Source: Saussurea involucrata
Lineage: Eukaryota > Streptophyta > Magnoliopsida > Asterales > Asteraceae
Assembly: GCA_033807775.1 (NCBI GenBank)
Contig: CM066318.1
Coordinates: forward strand, 88,926,879 to 88,990,878
Length of the DNA: 64,000 nucleotides
Direction of reading: 5' to 3'
Below the pieces are notes generated by a model. The model saw nothing but the letters and a program-made list of their open reading frames with translations, was not told the DNA's origin and did no database searches. This document shows positions 53,530 through 64,000 of the stretch, piece by piece (within the stretch, counting starts at the first letter, position 1; each line of letters opens with the position of its first letter). The translations under genes and the position numbers were made by a program.

Positions 53530-54880
53530 TCAACTATGGACAGTCATACCGCATGTGACCAGTAGTTCCACATTGGAAACATGATTTCCCTTTGGGGCAG
53601 TCCTTTGACACGTGACCGGGCAATCCACACCGATAGCACGAATTGGAACCTGCCATACATTCTCCCCGATGTGCCTTGTTACATTTCTTACACGGTTTAC
53701 TGGCTGAATCCTTGTTAGCACGATTTTCTGGTCAGAACACCTTCCCTTTCCTTGAGTCATTTCCTGGCCCGTCCCACTTGCGTTTCTCCCCACTTTTCTC
53801 GGACATCTGACGATTCTTTTCTTTTTCAGTCAGCTCGACCGCATTGATTGCTGCCTGAAATGTAGTGGGGTTCCTCGTCAATACCAGTTCCTTGATGCTG
53901 CTCTTCAGCCCATAAATGAAACATTACACCCGACGTTCCTCGGTTGGTACATACAGGTCTGCGAAGCGGGACTTTTCTATAAACTTAGAAGTATATTCTC
54001 GCACCGACATTTCCCCCTGTTCTAATCCCAGAAACTTTTCCTCCAACTTCTTCACTGCCGCGAGTGGACAAAACTAAGCTTTAAATATTTCCACAAACGT
54101 TTCCCACATCATTCCTTTAGCCATTGTCGAACCCTTTCCCCCAGTTTCGGCATCCCACCAATAAACTGCATCCGACTTCAGCATGGATATGGCAAACATC
54201 ACCCTATCCCCATCGGCATACTTGCACGTATCAAATACCAGCTCCATCTCCTTAACCCATTTCATTGCTAGAACAGGGTCACATTCACCTTTGAAAGTAG
54301 GGGGCTTGCATGAGGCAAAGGCCTTGTAACTGCATCCTTTAGCTGATGACTCATTCACCACCAGAGGGGTCGATTTCGAGTGACTTCCAGTACCGGTCAC
54401 TAGTGGACTTGACAGCTCCACACTTTCCCTGTTCTCACTCGCCCCTCTACTTCCCAAGGCTGACTGATCCTGCTTGGTAAGGAGAGCTTGCAGAGTCTCC
54501 TGAATTTTACCCAGCTCAGCAGCCAGATTCTCTCGGGTCACGAATGCAGATCCGTGGCCTCGACCACATCCCCTCGGCTGATTTACCCTTCTTGCAGAAG
54601 CTGAACTCTCCTGATTAGAGTCTTCTTGGTGGGCGGGGATTACCATACTCCTCGCCCTTCTAGTCACACGAGTCGTTCTTCGGATTGGGTTTCCCCCATC
54701 CCCGACCACTTGGGTGGCGGCCCGATGGGGTATTCTTCCCCGACCCCTACCACGACCCCTACCACTTCCTCGGGTAACAGTCGCCCTTGTGGGTTCCACC
54801 ACTTCGTTAACTAGGACCTCCTCGTCCTGATTTCTTGGAACAGCAGGTACTGACCTACTCCTCAACGTTCTCCCAGCCAT
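53530..54880 (-). pseudogene. Element G gag, broken
   Basis: ATG 54880 (MAGRTLRSRSVPA). Arg/Gly-rich N terminus (GSGRGRGRGRGR), capsid domain (CKPPTFKGECDPVLAMKWV, AVYWWDAETGGKG). TAG 54074-54076 follows FKA; the next residues in frame (FCPLAAVKKLEEKFLGLEQG) show a Gln was lost. Further stops near 53925 and 53731. The knuckles are at 53530-53793 (CNKAHRGEC in another reading, CYRCGLPGHVSKDC, CFQCGTTGHMRYDC). Confidence 0.82.
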
Positions 54881-55157
54881 AGCACTAAACTGAAAGAAAC
54901 CAACAATTAATCTTTGCTAGACATGACACAACAAGCTTGCTATATAAGGCAATTTAAGCACGCACATGTACCTGTAAATTTGTAATTACACTGGCCAGGT
55001 GTAATCCCAAACTTACCTTACACGTTTGTCCTTGGCACCTTATTCCTAAGTGCATTTATAGTGATCATTCCTAGAGGCAATCCTATGTCTCGGCTGTATT
55101 CCTCATCTTACAGTTTAAGTTTAGTCCCGACTAGTCACCTAAATCCCTTAAACTAAG
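54881..55157 (-). other. 5' leader of element G
   Basis: This is an untranslated 277-bp leader between gag and PBS with no ORF or repeated word. Confidence 0.75.
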
Positions 55158-55169
55158 GCTCTGATACCA
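55158..55169 (-). promoter_or_regulatory. Primer-binding site of element G
   Basis: The complement is TGGTATCAGAGC, two bases inside the LTR at 55172. Confidence 0.93.
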
Positions 55170-55171
55170 TT

Positions 55172-56822
55172 TGTAACATCCGATAAAACATAGCATGCAA
55201 TAACAATGGATTAAGCATTCGAATTACAATATAAAACTTGTCTTTAATCATTCAAAATTTAAACTAGAAAAAACTGGACAGCGGAAACGTCTAATCCACA
55301 ACCGAGAGATTCTATCTATAGTTATATTAGTCAAAAATCTTGGAGTTGCTCTAAGCTACAATTCCTTCCGGTGCCATCTCCTAGTTCTTACCGGAAGAAC
55401 TAGCGCTATGCTTACCTGAAAATGGTTTAGTTTTGAAAAGCGAGGGTTAGACCAAAAGGTCTAGTGAATTCCCTCCGAAAAAACAACATATATAAACAGT
55501 TTAAAATCATTTATAAACTCATCGTCATTCTTCACATAACATCAATCATGGTACTGCACCGTGTAGAGGATCACATAAACAAACCGCGATCGGGGCCCAA
55601 GCAGACTCCCCTCTCGCCTCATATCGGGGCCCAAGCAGACTCCCCTCTATCCAAATAGGAGGGAAACAAATTCCAACCTACCGGCTCATCGTACATGTCC
55701 AAGGTATCATCGGATCCCGAGGCAGTCTGATCCCACGGTGCAGACCGACTCCACATAGCATACACATAACATGTCATAAAATCATGTAACTTGGAATCTT
55801 TGTAAACCATAATAATCATTTCATCATGTTGAATATTCTTTTGAATAAGATATGATTTTTCATGGGAAACATGCATATCAGTTTGTAAACATTTCATGCT
55901 CATAATGAATCTTAATCAGTTAAAAACATTTAGAAACTTGCGTCGTAAAAAGGGTTTAGGGAACTCACCTTATGATGGTATTAAACGCACCCTCGATCTA
56001 CCCTCGAGTTAACTGAGCTTGGCACCTAAAAGATTAAGCATTTCTCAATCAGCTATACTTTCCGGATACTACTTACCGGGTGCAAGGACTTACCGGGTAT
56101 AACACCCCTTACCGGGTGCATGGACTTTCCGGGTACAACACCCCTTACCGGGTACTACGCATACGGTAACCAAACTTACCCGGTAACTCAACTTACCTGG
56201 TAACTCTAAACTCACCCGGTAACTACAGACCTACCCGGTAACTACAGACTTACCGGTAACTACGACTTACCCGGTAACTACAGACTTACCCGGTAACTAC
56301 AGAGTTACCGGTAACTACGAACTGGAAGAAAACCCACTTCCCAAAAGTGATTAAAATCTGATTTTCTACCATAGGGTTGATTAGACAAACGACTGGGTTT
56401 ATCCTCCAACAATAAAACACCCATTTATTCCTCTTTTAAACCATTAAAACGGATTATTACAACCAAAACCCAAAATACTCTTTTAATGGTGTTTAGGTGA
56501 AGAACTCAACAATTCCTTATGTTATCACCACCATTTCATAGACAAATGAGGAGAGGAAGCATGAAATAATCAGGGAGAAAGTTTGGATGATTACATTCAA
56601 AGATTTCTTCCTCAATTTGTTTCTTCTTCTCTTCTTTCCTCTTCTTCTAGCCGCCAAACACCAAACAAGAGAATGATACTGACTAGAAATGAATGGTGCC
56701 CTAGGGATTTGAACCAATATACATCTTTCACAAATTGCATCAGAGCCCCTTAACCTAACTTTCATTTTTTTAAACATTAGACACCAAACTTTCATACTTG
56801 CTATAAAAACCCGGTTGTTACA
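55172..56822 (-). repeat. 5' LTR of element G with an ACCGGGTAAC word array
   Basis: 1,651 bp, TGTAACATCC..TTGTTACA. The word array at 56050-56330 has more ACCCGGTAACTAC units and fewer GGGTGCAGGGAC units than the partner LTR. Confidence 0.93.
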
Positions 56823-56827
56823 TATTT

Positions 56828-57394
56828 AATAATATATAATTTAAAAAATTCTACTTTAGTATTTCATGTGTATATAAACTAAAACCTGTGTATATAAACT
56901 ACCTGAAGAAACGAGCTCACAGATAAAGTGATAATCAATGTCAATGTGTTTTGCCCGCTTGTGAGAGACCGGATTTTGAATTAAGAAGTGAGACTCAGGT
57001 TGTCACAAAGAAGTGTCGGTCAATCAGAAGGTAGTGCATGTAGCTCTCTAAAGAGATACATGACCCATAAGATCTCGACAGATGTGTTAGCTATAGCCCG
57101 ATATTTAGACGCACAACTCGAGTATGACACCGAAGGTTGCTTTTGGCACTTCAAGAAATCAGAGATCCACAAGGAAGATGAAGTGCCATAGGTGGAGCCG
57201 CGAGTCTCAATGCAGTGCGCCCAATCCGCATTTCAGTACCCAATAAGAGTGGACGTAAGAGGAAGGTGAAACAAGAGCCCAATGATTGGATCGGTTGACT
57301 TTATACACACCCCTAATCTTATCCTTTATTTGATGTAATAATGAAATTTTAAATTAGTTGTTGTTTCCAAATTTTGAGGGTGTTACACATATTT
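56828..57394 (-). pseudogene. Decayed copia RNase H fragment
   Basis: On the minus strand, bases 57195-57270 read as GYSNADWAHC-like sequence, about 57085-57185 as SAKKQPSVSYSS..SKYRAIANTS-like (RNase H middle) and about 56905-56950 as AKHIDIDYHFIC. Order and spacing fit the copia RNase H, with many breaks. It is not part of element G, which ends at 56822. Bases 57300-57394 are AT-rich and unassigned. Confidence 0.7.
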
Positions 57395-59735
57395 ACCTCT
57401 AGGTTCCAAGGCAAGTGGGTATTTAGAGTTAAGTTGAATACAGATGGCTCTGTTCAAACCCTAAAAGCTAGATTGGTCATACAGGGTTTTAGTCAAAGAC
57501 AAGGAGTAGATTACTTTAACACATATGCCCGGTATCTAGAATTACATCAGTTAGAATACTCTTTGTTTTAGCTTCTATTCATGATTTACCTATATATCAT
57601 ATGGATGTAAAAACAGTCTTTTTGAATGGGGACTTAGATGAGGAAGTTTACATGAGACAACCTGAAACCTGGAAATGAAGATAAAGTATGTAAACTTAAG
57701 AGCAGGGCCGTCCCTAGGGGAGGGCGGGTCGAGCGTATGCCCAGGGCCCAAAAAAATAGGAGCCCAATTTTTTTAAGTATGTACTATATAGTAATAGTTA
57801 TAAAAATTTGTAAATAAAAAACACAAAAAATAGCATATAATAGGACCCAAAAAGAATTCAGCATTATATTAAGGATCCAAATATGTATTAATTAATTACA
57901 TTGGACAATAAAATTTGTAAAAGGTTAATTGGTTTTTCATTTGCTTATTTTTTCTCTAAGTTTTTTTATCTACTACTAATATCTAAAAACTATTTTTCCT
58001 AAGAACCTTGATATATACTTCATTACTCATCTTCCACATTCTCTTTGATTATTCCATCCGCGTGAATTTTATTTTTGTGTTAAAATATACTATACTTCTT
58101 GTTATTAACTAAGAAAACTTCTACCTATTGAAACAATTACCAACTATACGAGCCAACCCAACTTATATCTTTATTCAAGATTTTAAAATTATTTTTCTTT
58201 TTTTCATACATTATTGACTTCTTAGTACCTAATATTGAGTGCATGAATCATAAGTAATTTGTTATCTCTAGAACGAGAATAGATTCTCAAACTATAAAAC
58301 GAACATGGACTTTTGATTCTAAGATTGATGGTTTTTAGAAAGTTTGTTTCAACTCTAAAAATTTAAGATAGCGATGAAAACTATTAACATCAGGTAACAT
58401 GTGAGAATCAGTTGATTTATGTTGATTTACTTAAAGTGTTACTCTAAATGGTCAACATAGTGACCTGAAATGATTTCAATCTATATTTTAAAGGCATATC
58501 ATAAGATGTCTTTGATGGTGGAACGGATTGACGATGTTATGTAAAAATGATATGGTAGAATATTAATTTAGAAATAGTTATTGATTGATCTTGTGCAAGA
58601 AATAGCAGGAAAAACGGTTTTATATAAGTTAGTATTTTTTTTCTTGAATTCAATGTTATTTTTGATGATATAAACAATAGATTGAAAAAAGTTGTTGTTA
58701 TTGAGGGCCTATTTTTACATCTCGCCCAGGGCCTAAAAATGTCAGGAATGGGCCTGCTTAAGAGATCCTTGTACGGGTTCAAACAGGAACCTAAAAAATG
58801 ACATGAGAAATTTAACGTTACTATACTTTCAAATGGTTTCTCTCATAGTTCATCAGATAGATGCATTTATTCTACGTTTACTCAAGAATATGGTGTTATT
58901 TTATGTCTTTATGTGGATGATATATTTATAGTTGGAACCAATATGCAAGGAATAAATGAAACTAAGAAGTTTATGTCTTCATGTTTTCAAATGAAAGATT
59001 TGAATGAAGTAGATACTATATTGGGCATTAAAGTACAATGCCATATTGGGGGTTATATGTTAAATCAATGTCATTACATTGATAAAATTCTTGATAAGTT
59101 TTAACACTTAGAGATTAAAGGGGAAAATACCCCGTATGAAACATCATGTAGGTTAAGTGAGAATAGTGGTAGAGCTATTGCTCAACTTGAGTATGCAAGT
59201 GCCATTGGTTGCCTTATGTATGCTACCCATCATACTAGACCGGACATTAAATTTGCAGTTTGTAAACTTTCTAGGTTTGCTAGTAATCCGAATAAACACC
59301 ATTGGATGGTTATTGGTCGGGTTCTAAGATATCTAAAAAGAACCAGAAATCTTGGTTTACACTATAAAGGTTTTCTAGAAGTACTTGAAGGTTATTCGGA
59401 TGCTAGTTGGATTACTGGTGGAAGTGACAAAAAATCCACAACTGGCTGGATTTTTATTTGGTGGGGGTGTTGTTTCTTGGGCTTCAAAGAAGCAAACATG
59501 TATTACACATTCCACCATGGAGGTTGAGTTTTTATCCTTGGTTGTCGCAAGTGAGGAGGCATAATGGCTTAGAAATATGTTGTTGGATATAGAGTTGTGG
59601 CCACAACCACTGCCAGCCATCTCCTGAAACTGCGATAGTGAGGCAACTTTATCTAGGGCTTATAATAATATTTACAATGCTAAATCTAGACATATTAGTC
59701 TTACACATGCTTATGTGAAACAGTTAATCCCTTTC
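57395..59735 (+). pseudogene. Decayed copia RT/RNase H, interrupted by an hAT-like transposon
   Basis: Plus-strand RT starts at about 57403 (GKWVFRVKLNTDGSVQTLKARLVIQGFS) and, after a frame change near 57530, passes through HMDVKTVFLNGDLDEEVYMRQPE. The transposon at 57703-58756 interrupts it; the frame resumes with SLYGFKQEPKKW and the catalytic LYVDDIFIVG (58907-58936). RNase H follows (MYATHHTRPDIKFAVCKLSRFASN, GYSDASW, then AKSRHISLTHAYVKQLI near 59690-59730). It is a different copia lineage from SIRE. Many stops. Confidence 0.85.
57703..58756. mobile_element. Non-autonomous hAT-like DNA transposon, 1,054 bp
   Basis: The perfect 8-bp duplication CTTAAGAG flanks it (57695-57702 and 58757-58764). 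Ends are imperfect inverted repeats: CAGGGCCGTCC at the left and, read inward from the right, CAGGCCCATTCC. A second inverted pair (GCCCAGGGCC) lies just inside each end. No transposase ORF. The interior is AT-rich. 8-bp duplication and CAGGGCC-type ends are typical of hAT elements. Confidence 0.88.
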
Positions 59736-59756
59736 ATTTTCTCAAAAGGTTTTCAT

Positions 59757-61043
59757 TTATTTCTTTTTCTCTTTTGTACTTTGTCTTGTATTTTTTACAC
59801 GAGGCCCTGTCATCCCGGTGTGAAGCAAGAGCAGGATTAGACTTACAAGGAGGAGATCAGTTGGATGCATCGCCATGCTTATGTCTTGCCGATTTGGAAG
59901 AGAATCGGCACGATATAGATGAGGTCCTTGATTCGTCGATATGTTTGCTACGACAATCAGAGGCAAAGTGACCCTTCTTGCCACAGTTGTAGCATTCTTT
60001 ACCGGTCTTATCGGTGATCGAAGACTTAGAGAGAGAAGAGGATTTTCGACCCAAGCTATATCTTCCAGAGAAGAAGAGCTGCTTTTTTTTTGGAGTTTCC
60101 AGCCATCATAGTTATACCATTAGATAGATAGTCAATGGTCAATTCCTCGCCTTCATCATCAGCATCACTGAAGTAAGATTCTGATTTTCGGTTAGATTCT
60201 ACTCGACTCTCGTGATCTGATTTAAAAGAGGGATAAGTGATTTTAGGAACAAACACAACTTTCTTGGAAGAGTCGTACAAGAGCCACTGTCGAACTCTTT
60301 ATCTATTTGATGGTAGATTTCCTTTAGATTTTCTGCTCATAATTATGCAAAGTTCCATAGAGAACGATAAGAAGAGTATAAGCAAGTTACTTGGTTGTTT
60401 TGATGCAAGTACAAATGACTTCCCAAAAGTCAGGAACACGACACATGAATTTGCATAAAACTTCCTCGTTGAGAAGGTTGTTGAAATAGTTGTAGTAGTT
60501 AGAAAGAGATTCTCCTTTTTCATGTGAGAAGGGCTCATATTTTCTAACAAGAGCAACGTTTATGCTCTTTTAACTTCGTTCGTTCCATCATATAAGACAC
60601 ATAGAGTGGACCACATCTCTTTAGCAGTAGAGAGCTTAATGAGAGAATGAAATACCTCATCGGGAAGTGTGACAACAATGATAGCCCTGACTTTGGTGTC
60701 AAGGGAGAAAAGATGCTTGTCAAGATCAATATACTGTTTAGGGTTTTTAACTAAGTAACACCAGTAGCTTATGACTTTTCCCCATCCGAAAATTCATTGG
60801 AATATCTCCTTCATTGTTTTTATGGGTTCCATATCAATCCTAGAGTCTAGGAACGATTGGTCCCTCATTTAGGATAGTGGATACTTGTTGTCCACATAAT
60901 CCAAGAAGAGATTCATATGACTTTTCCACAGAGAAAAGTTATTAGGGTTGCACTTTGGTGGTTTACCTATAGAATTGTTATTGTATGAGCCAGCAAAAGG
61001 GTTTTGAATAGAAGAGTCGGGATTAGCAGATGAAGCGGGTGCC
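59757..61043 (-). pseudogene. Decayed copia gag (remnant H)
   Basis: ATG 61043 (MAPASSANPDSS), 35 bases from a PBS. N-terminal gag (SLWKSHMNLFLDYVDN), UBN2-like segments at 60299-60729 in several frames, and a CCHC knuckle CYNCGKKGHFASDC at about 59950-59990. Lys/Ser-rich surroundings. Several frameshifts. The corresponding pol is not contiguous; the RNase H fragment at 56905-57270, on the same strand, could belong to it. Confidence 0.78.
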
Positions 61044-61077
61044 ATTTCAAATCAAGTTTATGATATTAAATTGACCC

Positions 61078-61089
61078 GCTCTGATACCA
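61078..61089 (-). promoter_or_regulatory. Primer-binding site of remnant H
   Basis: The complement reads TGGTATCAGAGC, placing the 5' LTR of H to the right. Confidence 0.85.
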
Positions 61090-61091
61090 CT

Positions 61092-61380
61092 TATTAGTCT
61101 CGAAAGTAGAAATGGCAAACACACAAAGTATTGTAGAAGGGTGGTTGAATACAATACACCATGCAAATACAAACAAAAAGTGCGGCCAAAAGGCCAGGTA
61201 CTGTGTGATTTGTTGTTGATCGGCAGGGACAAGCTTGGTGTAAATTCGGGAAATGCATCTTATAATCAACATATGTATATGCACTTCCTTTTGATATCAG
61301 ATAGTTTTTGATTTACCATACAGTTTAAGTATAAACCAAGCTATACAAAAGAACCATTACATATCTAAGAGTCGGATGTG
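61092..61380 (-). repeat. Probable 5' LTR of remnant H, outer end uncertain
   Basis: It begins next to the PBS at TATTAGTCTCG, where the expected TG has probably mutated. No partner LTR is present to fix the other end, so the right boundary is a guess. Confidence 0.4.
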
Positions 61381-62432
61381 AAGTAGAGAACTAAAAAGAG
61401 ATCGCAAGGTCATCACAAATGATCGGTGACCCAAGAACAGTCCATGCATTAAATGTAGCAAAGCAACTTCAAAGTCTTTTGTTCATTTTATTTGTTGATC
61501 CATGTATCTTTGTACTCTTCATTTCAGAATTTTGATATGATGTATACATTTGTTGTTTCAGCCCATCCTTCTATATGTAGAGTGAACAGTAAAGGAAGTA
61601 CGGTACTAATAAAAAACTAAATTTGAACTTGCTTTGGCTTACATGTTGAGCATATTCCCATACCAGGACATGGGTAGGAATCTTGGTCCCAAAGTTTTCT
61701 TATCAAGTCTCCATCAATGTTTTGTGTGTAGAGTGAACAACAAAGTAAGTGAGTATTACTTACGTAATGTGACATGTTGAACATGTTCCCACACTAGGAT
61801 TTAGAGATAAAAAAAACTTGGTCCTAAAGTCTTTACTTCATTTGGCTTTCCATATAACATTTGTCAAGCTATTTGACTTATATGTCTTCTGATCATCTAT
61901 CGGATGGATGATAAATCCAATCCGCTTTGGTATCTATCTAACTTCACTTCAACTAGTTTTCGATTTTGCTGAAGGCATTTTGCTTGATCAAATAATTGAT
62001 TACAAAATAGGACTTATAGTGGGAATCATATTTAAAAGGATGATTGAGTATCTGAAATACAAGATGCATTTCTATACACCAAAAATACATCCTTACATGT
62101 TTCGGGTCATGAACTATCGGATCCTCTCACATTTTGGATCCTCTATGTATTTTGGTGCATTTGGCGCGTGAACAGGACAACACAAAACTCGTTGTCCCAC
62201 ATTTCTCACAACATTGGACAGGACAAAAACTCATTATCTTACGTTTGAAGCGACATATGACATGGACAAGTATTCCAACTTTGTGGGACCAGGTGGGACA
62301 AAGATGGTTTTTCTTGTTCCACCAAAATAGGTGGAACAAGATGGAACAAATATGAGACATAAACTTAAAAAATTACTAATCTATTCTCATTTGATATAAC
62401 TCTAATATGATATTTGTATTAATGGTTGCCAC
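61381..62432. other. Unassigned AT-rich DNA with a diverged 150-bp tandem duplication
   Basis: No gene recognised. GTAGAGTGAACA recurs at 61577 and 61728, and the following TGTTGA(G/A)CAT(A/G)TTCCCA recurs with similar spacing, so a roughly 150-bp unit is duplicated and diverged. Bases 62160-62390 contain repeated GGACAA and GGGACAA words of unknown origin. Confidence 0.5.
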
Positions 62433-62990
62433 TAGGCATGGCAACGAGCAGGGGATGGGGCGGGGTTCACAATCCCCGGCCCCGGTTTTTAGTGAAGTCT
62501 ATCGGCCTTGATCCCCGGCGGGTACGGGGATTAGGATCCCACCCCCGGTCAACTATCTGGTCAACCCCGGTTAATACCCGGTCAAAACCCCGTCCCCATT
62601 CCCTAGTTACCCGACCCGGTATCGACCCGGTTATGATGTTTTTTCCCTGTTCTACAACTTTTGCTGCTGTTTTTCTGCCAATACATCAAATGTTCAAAGA
62701 ATAAATAACTTAAAAAGCATTTCCAACAATAATAGATCGGTCGTGTGTGGAGAAGGCACGTGTATGAAGTGGCATCAAAAAATATATTAAAAATTGTATT
62801 ACAGATATTAATATTGAATTATAAAGATTTAAAGAATAGTAAACGAGAAAAAACTGATAATCCGATTTTGTAACTTCCGGTTGGCATCTATGTAGTGTGT
62901 TCTTAGTGCCATGTAACCTTTCTTTTGGGTTCCTGCGGTCCACATATCAGATGTAAGAGCAATCTACTTTCATTCTCTTCCAAACAACGC
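62433..62990 (-). pseudogene. hAT transposase remnant
   Basis: On the minus strand, about 62830-62965 encodes LTSDMWTAGTQKKGYMALR and THYIDANRKLQNRII, the conserved core of plant hAT transposases (RICESLEEPER type). The left end, TAGGCATGGCAACG followed by G/C-rich CCCCGG tracts (62433-62640), is typical of such elements' termini. Only a fragment remains. Confidence 0.65.
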
Positions 62991-63034
62991 AATGTACCAC
63001 CCTTTTTTGTTTCTGCTGGGTTTTAAAGCGATTT

Positions 63035-63710
63035 TGTAACCTTAACGCAGCGGAAATACAGATAAATTAGGTTACAAAATATTTAGAAAACTTTTCTAAA
63101 AGATAAAACCCAATCGGATCCGTTGAAGCATTTAATTAAATTATACCACACCATAGGGTGTTTAGAATTGTACCTTTTGAGATATATTGTGGTTGAACGA
63201 TCGGAGCACTTAGAAACCAACAAAGGTTTCCTCTAACGGTATCCACACACGAACACGTGAATTCCACCGAGTGTTAGTCCAAAAGAATCCCTATGCTAAT
63301 ATGTGTATATGTCAGATCCAGAGAATTCAATCAATCTAATACAACTGATTTGACACCCTATTTATATAGACAACAAATAGGATTTATGTTTATTTGTAAT
63401 TATTTGAATTCGAATGATTTGAATTCAAATTATTTGAATTCGAATAATTATCTAAATTTGAATAATTATATTTATCTAATTAAATAATAATTATTCATAT
63501 TTATAGATAAAACCCTTTAATTATCATAATTACATTTTACACATTATATAATTATTCTTTCAAGAATAACTATTTAACTGTCAAACATGACATTAACGGG
63601 TTTCTTTCTAATGGAAGCAAATGTGTTCTTTTGTGTGCGACCCTTTAGGTTTACATACTCATTTGTAGCATTTCTGTGTGACACGTGTCGTGGGCATATA
63701 ATAACCTACA
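63035..63710 (-). repeat. 3' LTR of copia element I, which continues off the right edge
   Basis: 676 bp, TGTAACC at the left and CCTACA at the right. Immediately outside it, on the element's body side, is a polypurine tract complement. Bases 63405-63470 are an AT-rich palindromic repeat with three GAATTC sites. The left flank is GATTT; the partner LTR is not in the window. Confidence 0.75.
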
Positions 63711-63720
63711 ATCTCCCACT
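63711..63720 (-). promoter_or_regulatory. Polypurine tract of element I
   Basis: The plus strand reads ATCTCCCACT, giving AGTGGGAGAT on the element strand directly before TGTAGG. The context GTGCAAGTGGGAGATTG is widespread at plant copia 3' ends. Confidence 0.8.
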
Positions 63721-64000
63721 TGCACACGATACACAGTAACACAGACGGTGATAAGCGTCTAGCAACACGTCACCGCCCCCAAGGCTATGTAAATGTGCTT
63801 TTATCTTCGAGCAATTTGATTGATCCAATCAATCACATAGTAGAATCATTCATTATCCTTTTGCTTCACAATATTTTGTTTTGAACTTAAGGCATAGATC
63901 TATCTCATCCTTTATAGTTCAAAGATTATGTTTCTCGATCCCAATGTATTTGGTTATACAAGTGCCATTAGTCTAACTAATCAACTTGTTCATGCATGTA
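63721..64000 (-). other. Pol-proximal 3' untranslated region of element I
   Basis: This is sequence between the polypurine tract and the (off-window) RNase H end. No coding frame is recognised in 280 bases. The GGTGACGTGTTGCTAGACG block resembles the short region that precedes this type of tract in other plant copia elements. Confidence 0.5.

Larger units (their letters stand above)
48430..56822 (-). mobile_element. Ty3/gypsy (Tekay-type) element G
   Basis: LTRs of 1,624 bp (48430-50053) and 1,651 bp (55172-56822) are flanked by the exact duplication TATTT (48425-48429 and 56823-56827). It has PBS, gag, protease, RT, RNase H, integrase and a chromodomain-like end, all on the minus strand. 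Its many stops and frameshifts, and visibly more diverged LTRs, make it older than F. Confidence 0.95.

Noticed and set aside
57335..57388. TGTAATAATG..GTGTTACA as a tiny solo LTR
   Set aside because: Only about 54 bp, with no target duplication and no matching LTR in the window.
464..61089. tRNA gene fragments at GCTCTGATACCA sites
   Set aside because: Only 12 bases match and each sits two bases from an LTR end, so they are primer-binding sites.

Overview
The window is plant nuclear DNA made almost entirely of nested LTR retrotransposons. I see no convincing host gene, no rRNA or tRNA gene and no bacterial-type feature. All primer-binding sites are the plant initiator-Met type (TGGTATCAGAGC). 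The Ty1/copia elements have very long gags and extra genes downstream of pol, as in the SIRE (Sirevirus) lineage. Their extra-ORF domains resemble predicted proteins I recall from Asteraceae genomes, so a composite-family eudicot is my best guess (inference).

Layout. The backbone is an old minus-strand copia element, here called C. Its pol begins at 8046, its gag lies at 9676-12968, its leader is at 36067-36948 and its 5' LTR is split between 36963-36993 and 47329-47581. Minus-strand copia element B (758-8045) sits in C's integrase-RT linker, and element A (LTR 478-757, body beyond the left edge) sits in B's RNase H. Plus-strand copia element D (13066-36066) sits in C's leader, and minus-strand Ty3/gypsy element F (24389-32683) sits inside D's accessory gene. 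Minus-strand copia element E (36994-47323) sits in C's LTR. Insertions D, E and F are proved by paired LTRs and target-site duplications (5 bp exact for E and F, 4 of 5 for D), and removing F or E rejoins the interrupted sequence.

To the right, 47582-48429 is GA-rich unassigned DNA. A second Ty3/gypsy element, G, fills 48430-56822. From 56823 to 61380 lie decayed copia pieces on both strands, one interrupted by a 1,054-bp non-autonomous hAT-like transposon with a perfect 8-bp target duplication. The rest is unassigned sequence, an hAT transposase remnant (62433-62990), and the 3' LTR of another copia element (I) that runs off the right edge.

How the parts work. Each copia element encodes gag (RNA packaging), protease, integrase, reverse transcriptase and RNase H. 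D and E also carry a third gene (ORF3) on the same strand after pol. In both, ORF3 has its own plant-like promoter: in D a TATA box, leader and candidate intron, in E a TATA box and leader. The two ORF3 proteins are clearly related in pattern but very diverged in sequence. F and G carry gag, pol and a chromodomain-like C terminus of the Tekay type. Most reading frames are broken, very often by CAG-to-TAG changes. E is the youngest element (4 differences between 564-bp LTRs) and keeps an intact 1,111-codon pol.

The least expected structure is a set of short family-specific words repeated across elements: CCGG(A/G)TAA-type words in copia leaders and in gypsy G's LTRs, and GTTARTRCTGC throughout element E in both coding and non-coding DNA.
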